NCBI RefSeq assembly: GCF_003944705.1
Contig: NZ_RWIS01000014.1
Location: 1 to 64,000 of the forward strand
DNA from: Hymenobacter metallilatus
GTDB lineage: Bacteria; Bacteroidota; Bacteroidia; Cytophagales; Hymenobacteraceae
Length of the DNA: 64,000 nt
Reading direction: 5' to 3'
Both the position numbers and the translations under genes were made by a program. Under the pieces are notes generated by a model. It made no database searches. It saw nothing but the letters and a program-made list of their open reading frames with translations, and was not told the DNA's origin. Of the stretch, positions 7,911 to 15,311 are shown in pieces; the stretch's first letter is position 1, and every line of letters begins with the position of its first letter.

Positions 7911-8212
7911 TGGCCAAGCCAATGAAAGCCACAGAAGCCCCCACCATGTGCCATCCGGACTGGAACAGGTTCCGCAGCCGGGTAATTGCCGCCGTGACCG
8001 ACGTGGAAGCACAGATGCAGCAGCTGGGCAAGAGTCTGAACTACGAGGGTCTGACCTGCGAGGTAGCCCCGCGACTTGGGCTTGAGGTTGATACGCCGGA
8101 CGATTTTGCCGTGCTCGAAAAGCTGGTGCGGGCCGTTCGCCCCATCGCCGAGGATGCTCTGCGCTGCACCCGGGAGGAACAGGGCGGACAATTCGCCTTG
8201 CTGTTGTTGTAG
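7910..8212 (+). CDS. Hypothetical protein, translationally coupled to its upstream neighbour
   Basis: 100 residues, largely helical (RSRVIAAVTDVEAQMQQLGK, FAVLEKLVRAVRPIAEDALR) and ending in QFALLLL. Its ATG overlaps the TAA of the preceding gene by one base, indicating an operon. No known family recognised; the pair looks like plasmid backbone accessory genes. Confidence 0.55.
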   Translation: MAKPMKATEAPTMCHPDWNRFRSRVIAAVTDVEAQMQQLGKSLNYEGLTCEVAPRLGLEVDTPDDFAVLEKLVRAVRPIAEDALRCTREEQGGQFALLLL

Positions 8213-8306
8213 CGGGACCAGCCGTAGAACTGGTATGCTGCTACCGAATTGGTCGTGAATTACGCCGGGCCGTAATAATGCCAATTTAGCAACCTTTTTT
8301 TACGGC

Positions 8307-8639
8307 ATGAAAACTCCGAAGTCAACCCCGCCCAGCGTGCACGTGCAGCCGTTGGAGCGCGAGCAGCTGCCCGTTGCCCCCGTTGCCTGTAGCTCACTGG
8401 CCGAGCTGATTCACTCGCTGGGTACCCGCAAAGAAGTAGCCGAAGCCTGGAAAGTGGTGCCTCGCACCCTGGCCCTGCGGATGCAAAAGCCCGAAACCGC
8501 TACCCTGGAGGAGCTGCAACGCCTGGCCGTGCTCGCCCGCCTCGACCTGCCCACGGTATTTGAGCTGGCCTACTACCAAATGCAGCACCCCGTGGCCGTG
8601 CCGGCGCCGCAACTGGGGCGCCCCAAGCAGCAGCATTAG
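8307..8639 (+). CDS. Small HTH-like (XRE-type) protein
   Basis: 110 residues. Residues ~30-90 (LIHSLGTRKEVAEAWKVVPR, then RTLALRMQKPETATLEELQR and LAVLARLDLPTVFELAYYQM) look like a five-helix Cro/CI-type DNA-binding domain, with Lys-Pro-Glu-Thr-Ala-Thr resembling the loop that closes the HTH. The tails are proline-rich. A plasmid transcription factor is plausible. The assignment rests on pattern only. Confidence 0.6.
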   Translation: MKTPKSTPPSVHVQPLEREQLPVAPVACSSLAELIHSLGTRKEVAEAWKVVPRTLALRMQKPETATLEELQRLAVLARLDLPTVFELAYYQMQHPVAVPAPQLGRPKQQH

Positions 8640-8884
8640 GTTGCGGCCTGGCCCATAGAGGCACTTGCGGCGGGTGTCCGCGGAACCGTTCGCGTAGTCG
8701 TGGTGCATTTCGCGGCTAACTTTTTACCATTCGTCCTTTTTTCGCCCCGGGCCTGCCCGCAGCTGGTAGCTTCGCAGTGTCCACCTGGTCGCGAAGGCAC
8801 CAGAAATTGTAGACCGTCGGTCGGGTTTGGGTGCTGCACGAGCTGCCGCAGTGCCTACCCTGACCCGCCTAATCCTGAACCCGC
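8640..8884. other. Intergenic stretch without recognisable features
   Basis: The 245 bases between the two small HTH-like genes hold only short non-coding-looking frames. No repeat, hairpin or promoter stands out. Confidence 0.4.
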
Positions 8885-9241
8885 ATGGAAGTTGAATGCC
8901 CGGTAGTAGCCCCGCTGCCCTTCCCCGACTTACAGCTGACCGTGACCTACGCTGAGGCGCTTTGCTACGCGCAGGGGCGGCTGAAAATGCTGGGCAACGG
9001 GGGCTTGAAGCCCTTTTGCGCGGCGCATCAGCTTACGTACCCCAACATCATCAACCTGAAAAACGGCAAGCTCAAACGCGAGGAACCGCGCCTGCTTCAA
9101 CGGCTGCTGGGTTGCTTGGCGGTACCCACCGAGCTGCTGCACTATCCGCTGGCCAGCAAGACACCGTGCTTCCTGCTGCCGGATGCCGAAGCCCTGGCCA
9201 AGTTCCGCGAGCAGCTCCATTTTCTGACAAACGCCGAATAG
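8885..9241 (+). CDS. Hypothetical HTH-like plasmid protein
   Basis: 118 residues. Residues ~20-85 (TYAEALCYAQGRLKMLGNGG, FCAAHQLTYPNIINLKNGKL) resemble an XRE-like helix-turn-helix in which HQLTYPNIINLKNGK would be the recognition region. The remainder has no recognised motif. It has the same orientation and style as the preceding HTH-like gene, suggesting a cluster of small regulators. Confidence 0.55.
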   Translation: MEVECPVVAPLPFPDLQLTVTYAEALCYAQGRLKMLGNGGLKPFCAAHQLTYPNIINLKNGKLKREEPRLLQRLLGCLAVPTELLHYPLASKTPCFLLPDAEALAKFREQLHFLTNAE

Positions 9242-9308
9242 GCCTCTTTGGGGAGCCTTTCGGTCAGTAAAAACGTTACTTACAGTGTACTCACGCGCTT
9301 AACCCACT

Positions 9309-9611
9309 ATGCAAGAGCCCATCACCTATTCTGAGCGAGAGAAAACCCCGGCCCAGCGGCAGGAACTCATCGACAATGCCCGGGCCTGGAGTGTGGCGCA
9401 GGGAGCCGTGCCCAGTGCCCGTGCGGAAGAGCTGTATGCCCGCTACGTGGCGGGGGAGCTGACCTTGCAAGGCGTCACCGAGGAACTGCGACGCCAGGAT
9501 GCTCCCCGCGTGGCAGCGGCAGCCGCCCAGGCTGCTTCCGGGGCGAGTGGCACTCCGACTACCATCCCGCGCCGCGCGGAAATGCAGCCGGAGCAGGACT
9601 TTCTGACCTAA
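9309..9611 (+). CDS. VbhA-like antitoxin of a Fic toxin
   Basis: 100 residues. The core (NARAWSVAQGAVPS, then LYARYVAGELTLQGVTEELR) matches the antitoxin_VbhA layout: an inhibitory helix followed by the RYxxGE(I/L)T segment. It lies directly upstream of a fic gene in the same orientation, the standard arrangement. Class I Fic inhibitors block the ATP gamma-phosphate site with a (S/T)xxxE(G/N) motif; here the matching position reads WSVAQG (27-32), with Gln in place of Glu. The alanine-rich C-terminus (about 70-85) looks like a linker. Confidence 0.75.
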   Translation: MQEPITYSEREKTPAQRQELIDNARAWSVAQGAVPSARAEELYARYVAGELTLQGVTEELRRQDAPRVAAAAAQAASGASGTPTTIPRRAEMQPEQDFLT

Positions 9612-9630
9612 GGCCCGCCAAGAACATCGA

Positions 9631-9666
9631 AACCCGTCCGGGCTGAACCCGGACGGGTTATTTTTT
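9631..9666 (+). terminator. Intrinsic terminator between antitoxin and Fic toxin genes
   Basis: A 12-bp perfect stem, AACCCGTCCGGG (9631-9642) with CCCGGACGGGTT (9648-9659), a 5-base loop and then ATTTTTT. This is a textbook rho-independent terminator. It lies between the antitoxin stop (9611) and the toxin start (9686), so most transcripts should end before the toxin. Confidence 0.88.
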
Positions 9667-9685
9667 ACCAACTCACCAGCAGCTT

Positions 9686-10762
9686 GTGGCTATTCAGGAC
9701 GGATTCTTCAACGCCCGCGACCAGGTTATCTACAATCGGCTGGGTATTACCAACGCTGAGCAGCTGCGCCAGGTAGAAGCTGACTACTCCATTCCGATCA
9801 TGGCCCAATTGCTGGTGGGCACGTTGGAGATAGCCGGCCAGTTCAACGCCGCGCACCTGAAGCAGATCCACCGGACCCTGTTTCAGGACGTGTATGACTG
9901 GGGTGGCCAAACCCGTGCCCATGGACCACAGGGGCCTTTTCAGGGGCAGAAGCCGGCCTATGTGCTTAATCCGCAAGGCGACATGATGCGGTATGCGCCC
10001 TACGCGCAGCTCGATCAGCGGCTGGATGCTATTGGCGCCCAGCTCCAGCAGGAAAATACCCTACGGGGCCTGAACCCGGCGCAGTTCGCGGAACGGGTGG
10101 CGTACTACTTTGACCAATACAACCATGCGCACGCCTTCCGGGAGGGCAACGGGCGCACGATTCAGGGGGTACTGGCCGTGCTGGGCCGGCAGGCCGGGTA
10201 CCAGGTTGAATTGAAGCCGGCCGCAGCCGCTCAACTCAACAACGCGCGCGATTTGGCTATTATCCGTCCCCATGGGCCCGGGCAGCCGGCGAAAAATCTG
10301 GAACCGCTGACTTTACTCCTACGCTCGGGTATTACCCCACTGCCGGGCCCGGAAGCTGCTCACTGGCGCGACCCCAGCCAAGCTCGGCCGTTGGCCGAGC
10401 CCACATCCGATATGCAGCGCATGGAAGCGCAGCGGGTACTGCAGGCCAGTGCCTACGTCATCGGGGCGGCCTTGCGCGACATTGACCGGGGCGACACCAC
10501 CCGAGGCAATCAGCTGTTGCAGCAAATGACGCTGGTGCTGCACGACCCTGCCCGGGCCGGGGAGCAGAGTGCAAGCTTGCAGCAGGCCGCCTTGGAGGTT
10601 TCCAAGCACCCGGTGTTGCGGCAGGAGGCGCCCCTCATGCAACAGGCCGTAGCCTTAGCTCAAAGCGTGCAGCAGTTGGTGAAGCTTGAGCAGCTTACCC
10701 AGAAAAATACGCAACAACAGTCTGCTAAGGTAGCGCCAAAACGCCGGTCACCGAAGCTGTAA
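9686..10762 (+). CDS. Fic-domain AMP-transferase toxin
   Basis: 358 residues. The Fic core covers about residues 15-200: IYNRLGITNAEQLRQ, then HLKQIHRTLFQDVYDWGG, then the active loop HAFREGNGRTIQ at 149-160 with catalytic His149, Glu153 and Arg157. The last motif position (GNGRxxR) is Gln instead of Arg. Fic toxins transfer AMP from ATP to target proteins such as gyrase and topoisomerase IV in related VbhT systems. Residues 200-358 are an additional helical region with no recognised domain. The start is GTG 9686; no ATG lies in frame upstream and no clear ribosome site is visible, fitting low toxin expression. Partner: the VbhA-like gene upstream. Confidence 0.88.
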   Translation: MAIQDGFFNARDQVIYNRLGITNAEQLRQVEADYSIPIMAQLLVGTLEIAGQFNAAHLKQIHRTLFQDVYDWGGQTRAHGPQGPFQGQKPAYVLNPQGDMMRYAPYAQLDQRLDAIGAQLQQENTLRGLNPAQFAERVAYYFDQYNHAHAFREGNGRTIQGVLAVLGRQAGYQVELKPAAAAQLNNARDLAIIRPHGPGQPAKNLEPLTLLLRSGITPLPGPEAAHWRDPSQARPLAEPTSDMQRMEAQRVLQASAYVIGAALRDIDRGDTTRGNQLLQQMTLVLHDPARAGEQSASLQQAALEVSKHPVLRQEAPLMQQAVALAQSVQQLVKLEQLTQKNTQQQSAKVAPKRRSPKL

Positions 10763-10763
10763 T

Positions 10764-10800
10764 GGGGTTCTTTATCCGACTGGGTAGATGATATGTTAAG
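10764..10800 (+). repeat. Third, diverged copy of the Tn3-type terminal repeat
   Basis: GGGGTTCTTTATCC through ATATGTTAAG is 37 bp and aligns with IRL at 4155. Similarity runs on inward to ~10825 (AAGCCCGATTGCC, AAAGGGTCATAT). By orientation its interior is to the right, toward the defence island. No matching opposite end was found by eye in the window. Confidence 0.6.
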
Positions 10801-10959
10801 CCCGATTGCCAGAAAGGGTCATATCCTTTTGGAAGAAAAACCTTATGACATGCAGCAAAAGTTGTTACTACACTACCCTAGCCGGATAAAAAAATAGCTC
10901 GGAACACATCTTACGTATCAACCATGATTATAACCAACTTGGGAGGTTGCTTTACCTTC

Positions 10960-12756
10960 TCAGTCAGCAAAATCGTGTAAGTCTCCGGTGCGCGATAGAT
11001 GGCGGGTGTATTTGTCAAGCAGGTTTTTAGCATAAGGCTCACGCAGTGCTTTAACGCGGCGAAGGCCAAATGAGAAAAGACTTCCTGTAAGCATTGTTTT
11101 GCCCAATTTGTCGTTTAGCGAGAGTTTAGGCAATAGACCTTGAATTAACTCTTTTGGTAAGGTGCCTGGGACCGCCCGCAGGGCCAGCTGACACTCTCCC
11201 ACATGTTGGTGTATCTTTTCATGAAGACCCTTTAGCTTATCAAATCGCTTAGCTAGGCCAACGTGCAAGGCAGCTGGCAGCGCCGCTGAAACATCAAGGG
11301 CCACCTCCCCTGTGGAGCTAAACATGGCTAAGTCCAGCACATCCAGATTCGTGACATGGGCTTTGGTGAGGCTTACTAACCCTATGGTTTGAGGGTCATC
11401 CGCAATGTATTCGATGACTCCCCGTGTTTTCCAGAAGTTAAAATCGTGCAGCTTTTTAATGCTAGCTTTCTGAAGTTGCTCAGTCAACAGCGCTTCCAAG
11501 TCCTGCTTAGAGGTCGTTCTAATTTTAAGTAGATGCCCTACTTCTGCTGACCGGCTGCCGTTGCTGCGTATCATCAAGTCGCAGGGTTGAGCCAGCAGCA
11601 CGTATAATCCTTTCCCAGTCCCATCCGTGACCTCGAAAATGTCGCCGTTCTCAATAGGCTTGAATAAGCCGTTCACGAGATTAGCAGAAGCATAGATTTC
11701 CTGTCGTCGCAAGCTATACCGTTTCGTGTACGCTTCTACTGCTGTAACAGGAACAGGAATTTGCGACAACTCGGTGGCTTGTACGAGCAGCTTATTTAAT
11801 TCAGGGATTAGATTTCGTTGGAGCAGTAACTCCTTTATCTCATCCTTGTAAATAATGTCAATGATGCGAAAGAGCGTTTCAGGCGCCCAGATTCCTTCAG
11901 TTGATGATGACTGTAATACCGTACGATTAAAGTCGTAGGTATCAAGGGATAGCAGCTTGGCTTTTGTCGACTGCAAAGCCGACTCTCCCAGCGAAATCGC
12001 CTGCACCTTTATTTGTTCGCAAGGCTCGTTCAGCAGCAGTTTTTTAATGCCATCTACAAAGTGCGGCAATTCCTCCAGCCGCTTTTTGGTGAGCACGAAC
12101 AGGTTACTTGCATCAAGGTCTTTGTCGGCTATCAGGGTGGCTCTTTCGTCTAACTCTTGGCCCTCTTCGGTAACCGTATAGGTGAGAATACCTGTCAGAA
12201 AGACGAGCTTGTGGGGTGAGGATACAATTTCCTTTACCAAGTCAATACCTCTGGTCACAGCAAAACGCTCACCTGAGCGTTCAAGACGCTGGTCAAAGAG
12301 CACCAATGCTCTTTTGCCCGTAGGAACTTTGCTTGCAATCTCATCCCGTTGGGCATCCCACTCCACAGGGGATAAGCTGACCAACTCAGGCTTTTTTAGG
12401 TGTTCATCCTCGCGCAACTGCTGCAGCACGCGGGCTATGTCCAAGTTGGTGGCCAAGTCCTCGTCTTCGCCACTTGGAGTTAGCTCACAGAGCTTGCGCA
12501 CATAATGCAACTGCTTGTCCGGCGCTGCCGCCTCCCATAACCCGGCGCTGTACTCGTCAAGAGCCGGGGCATTATCTTCAAAATCCAAGCCTTCGTCTAA
12601 GCTGTTCAGTACTTCAAGACCGGAGGTGACTTCTACCTTTCGAATAAGGCCAATGAAGTGCTCATAGGTCACACTGCCATCACCAATTGCGTCATCCACT
12701 ATGTAAACGCTGGACACGTTTGCCAGCTCTAACAACTGGTGTAGCTGTTCTTTCAT
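10960..12756 (-). CDS. Receiver-domain-like protein in a defence island, partner of the dual GHKL protein
   Basis: 598 residues. Parts of a response-regulator receiver fold are visible but spread out: the first strand with acidic pair VYIVDDA (residues 17-23), a possible phospho-acceptor Asp155 in ALVLFDQRLERSG, then LVFLTGI (Thr188) and NLFVLTKKRL (Lys224). A ~100-residue insertion separates the first strand from the Asp strand. Residues 240-598 match nothing I know (LLAQPCDLMIRSNG and SLTKAHVTNLDVLDLAMFSS are notable). It lies 53 bp downstream of the sensor-kinase-like gene, so the two are probably one operon and a phosphorelay pair. Last gene of the island; its role is inferred. Confidence 0.6.
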   Translation of the reverse strand: MKEQLHQLLELANVSSVYIVDDAIGDGSVTYEHFIGLIRKVEVTSGLEVLNSLDEGLDFEDNAPALDEYSAGLWEAAAPDKQLHYVRKLCELTPSGEDEDLATNLDIARVLQQLREDEHLKKPELVSLSPVEWDAQRDEIASKVPTGKRALVLFDQRLERSGERFAVTRGIDLVKEIVSSPHKLVFLTGILTYTVTEEGQELDERATLIADKDLDASNLFVLTKKRLEELPHFVDGIKKLLLNEPCEQIKVQAISLGESALQSTKAKLLSLDTYDFNRTVLQSSSTEGIWAPETLFRIIDIIYKDEIKELLLQRNLIPELNKLLVQATELSQIPVPVTAVEAYTKRYSLRRQEIYASANLVNGLFKPIENGDIFEVTDGTGKGLYVLLAQPCDLMIRSNGSRSAEVGHLLKIRTTSKQDLEALLTEQLQKASIKKLHDFNFWKTRGVIEYIADDPQTIGLVSLTKAHVTNLDVLDLAMFSSTGEVALDVSAALPAALHVGLAKRFDKLKGLHEKIHQHVGECQLALRAVPGTLPKELIQGLLPKLSLNDKLGKTMLTGSLFSFGLRRVKALREPYAKNLLDKYTRHLSRTGDLHDFAD

Positions 12757-12809
12757 CCGAACTACTTAATCTTAATGCAATGATATTGAATACGGCAAGT
12801 TGAGGCGGC

Positions 12810-15299
12810 CTACGATTGAATAGCGGCGTCCAGATTAAGTTGAAAAATGTAACGCCGGTGCAGTGCGTTGCGCGTTTGCAACAAGAAAATATCACCGCCC
12901 ATGGACTCCAGAAGCTGCTGAACAATGAACAATCCCAGCCCGCGACCAACCTCAGCAGGCTTCGCCGTAATGAATGGCTGAAAAAGGGTGTCTTCTAGGT
13001 TTTCCGCTACCCCGTAGCCATTGTCGCTCACGCGCACGACCGGTTCGTTGATTTCAACTTTGATTTCGGGCGAGAAATTGGGCTCGCTCTTTTGACGTTC
13101 CCGTAGCCAGTACTCTGCATTCAGGAAAAGATTGTCGAATATCTGCGTCAGCTTTCCCTTGTTTGCCACCACCGTGAAGTCTTTCCGGGTTTCAATGATG
13201 AGTTTGATGCCCGCAGTAGAAAACCGGGCGGTGTAGTAGTCGCGCACGGTCTCTACAAACTCATTCATGGAAAGAGTTTCGCGTTTCTCCCGATTGAAGC
13301 GCAGCGAAGGAGCCAAGTGAGTAAGCTGCTTTCGCAAGTCGCGTGAAAAGGAGCGCACGTATTCCATGAACTCGTAAACCGAGGCCGGCACGGAAGCACG
13401 GCCCAACTGCTTGTTGAAGTTGTCAGTATATGTGTTGATGCGGTCGAGCAAGAAGTAGATATCGTGGGTCAGGGCCTCCGCCGTTAAGCCCAGGCCAGCC
13501 AACTCAGTAAACTGTACCAGTTGGCTTTCCAGGTTCGCGACCTGCGTGCTGACATACGTGGCCGACTCCTCCCACTTCTTGGCCTTGTCCAGAATGACGT
13601 TTATTTCGGCGAATAGTTTGGCGCCTTCGCTAACCATGCCTTCTACTTCCCGGAGCAGCGGCAGCGAGGCCGTTTCCCCAGCCGCCGCAAATAAGGGTTC
13701 GTTCTGCAGGCGGTCTACCTGTTTCTTAACCGTAAGCGACAAATCGTTGAACTTGCGCTCAGCCTGGCGGCTACGCGCGTCTACTGCCGTGGCCTGCTGA
13801 GAGGTCTGTTTCAGCAGTGCTACCGGCTCAGCAATAGATTTAAAGCCAGTTACCCGCTCAGCAACGGTCTTTTTATAATCCAGGTAACTGCGCCGGGTAC
13901 GTTCCAAGACTTCGCTCACTTCTTTTACCACCCGCTGCATCACCAGCATAAAATTGCGTGAGTAGGGCGAGTCGGTAAAGCCTTCACGGCTGGTCAATTC
14001 CTTGAGTTGGGCGTTGCCCGCCATTGAAATGGACACAAAGCCAATGACGTTGTTGGGCCGCAGTCCATAGAAGGACCCGCCCGAGGTCTGGCCACCGCCC
14101 AGGTTCAGCCAATCCTGACCGTCGAACCCATAGGGTTTGATGCCAAATCCGTCGCGAAAAACGCGAATACCCACCTGATTCTTCACCAAGCTCTGGTATT
14201 GCTTTAAACCCGTAAAAACCTCCTCGGTTGATTCGGTCCCACGCAAGTCATATTCGTCAATTTCTCCAAAGAACTCGCCCGGGTTGGCAACTACTAGTTC
14301 TCCCGCAGCATCCGATGCAAGGCTCTTCCCTGGGAAATCTTTGTCGAAGGAAAGCTGCCGGTGAAAAGAGAAGAAAGACTTTTTTTGCGGCTTAATACCA
14401 GTGAGAAAGTAACGGCGGTTGGCGGTCGAATCAGTTAGAAAGCTGAAAAAGTCCTGTCCTTGGTCCAGCAAGACAAATTTTTCAAATTCTTCCTTGCTTG
14501 ATTGCCCGCGGAGCTTGCCTAAGCTTATCTGCCCGTCCACGAGTAGTTGGCCACCAACAAAGCGGAACTGGTAGCGGCCAATGGCCTGTGTCTGTAGGTC
14601 CTCGCTGATTTCATCCAGGTCGTGCTTTTGACCGTTGATGGTCAGGTAAACGGAGAAGGGGCGGTGCTGCTTGTAGGGAAATATGAGTTGTGATAGTTGT
14701 CCGCGGAACCTGTCGGCAGCTTCCTTCTTCCAAATGTCTTGATTGGCCAGCCGGGTGATGACGAGCTGGGTTCCTTTCTGCTTGGCTTTTTTGGGCGTAA
14801 TCCGTTGCTGAAGCCGCACTTTTGTCAGGGGGACATGCGATTCGAAATCAGCCCAGTCGAATGCTAAGTGGTTCCATTCCTCACGGTCCGCCACTCCACT
14901 TATTAGTTCCAACTGCCGCCCCAAGCGTTGCGTACTCAGCCGGCCAACGCCTTTATCGCCCAGCGGCACCCGTCCCTTAGGCGTTGTTTCGTTGCGGGCC
15001 TTCATGTCCCGCTTGCTTGACAGGGAGATAACCAGCCATTTCGTGAGGATATCTTGGTAGGTCATCCCAGAGCCGTTGTCCTCCAGGGTGATGTAGCCCG
15101 CCGTACCGGCGTATACCATTCCCTCTGGCACCTGCCCCTCGGTACTGATGGTGATTTTCACCCAGTCGGCATCCGCATCATAGGCGTTTTTTACCAACTC
15201 CATGATGGCACTCACCTCGTCGGAAATCAACTCTTCGCCTAGGCGCTTCACGACCGTGGCGTCAATGTCAAAGTGTGGGAGTTCTAGAGGTTCGTCCAC
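12810..15299 (-). CDS. Dual GHKL ATPase: Hsp90/MORC-like N-terminus plus histidine-kinase-like C-terminus
   Basis: 829 residues. The N-terminal Hsp90/MutL/MORC-type ATPase has an N box ELVKNAYDAD (34-43), EDNGSGM (73-79) and GDKGVG (114-119), followed by a transducer-like region to ~450. A coiled-coil-rich middle (~455-600) leads to a second ATPase of histidine-kinase type: a DHp-like helix AEALTHDIYFLL (His612 as possible phospho-acceptor), N box DNLFLNAEYW (722-731), DNGYGV (759-764), FQPFITAKP and GRGLGL (785-790). Both ATP sites look intact. No membrane segment, so a cytosolic sensor is likely. It sits 12 bp downstream of a DNA methyltransferase gene and upstream of a receiver-like gene. 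GHKL ATPases are known parts of some restriction-type systems; the fusion of two types is unusual. Confidence 0.85.
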   Translation of the reverse strand: MDEPLELPHFDIDATVVKRLGEELISDEVSAIMELVKNAYDADADWVKITISTEGQVPEGMVYAGTAGYITLEDNGSGMTYQDILTKWLVISLSSKRDMKARNETTPKGRVPLGDKGVGRLSTQRLGRQLELISGVADREEWNHLAFDWADFESHVPLTKVRLQQRITPKKAKQKGTQLVITRLANQDIWKKEAADRFRGQLSQLIFPYKQHRPFSVYLTINGQKHDLDEISEDLQTQAIGRYQFRFVGGQLLVDGQISLGKLRGQSSKEEFEKFVLLDQGQDFFSFLTDSTANRRYFLTGIKPQKKSFFSFHRQLSFDKDFPGKSLASDAAGELVVANPGEFFGEIDEYDLRGTESTEEVFTGLKQYQSLVKNQVGIRVFRDGFGIKPYGFDGQDWLNLGGGQTSGGSFYGLRPNNVIGFVSISMAGNAQLKELTSREGFTDSPYSRNFMLVMQRVVKEVSEVLERTRRSYLDYKKTVAERVTGFKSIAEPVALLKQTSQQATAVDARSRQAERKFNDLSLTVKKQVDRLQNEPLFAAAGETASLPLLREVEGMVSEGAKLFAEINVILDKAKKWEESATYVSTQVANLESQLVQFTELAGLGLTAEALTHDIYFLLDRINTYTDNFNKQLGRASVPASVYEFMEYVRSFSRDLRKQLTHLAPSLRFNREKRETLSMNEFVETVRDYYTARFSTAGIKLIIETRKDFTVVANKGKLTQIFDNLFLNAEYWLRERQKSEPNFSPEIKVEINEPVVRVSDNGYGVAENLEDTLFQPFITAKPAEVGRGLGLFIVQQLLESMGGDIFLLQTRNALHRRYIFQLNLDAAIQS

Positions 15300-15311
15300 C
15301 GTTGGGGCCGC

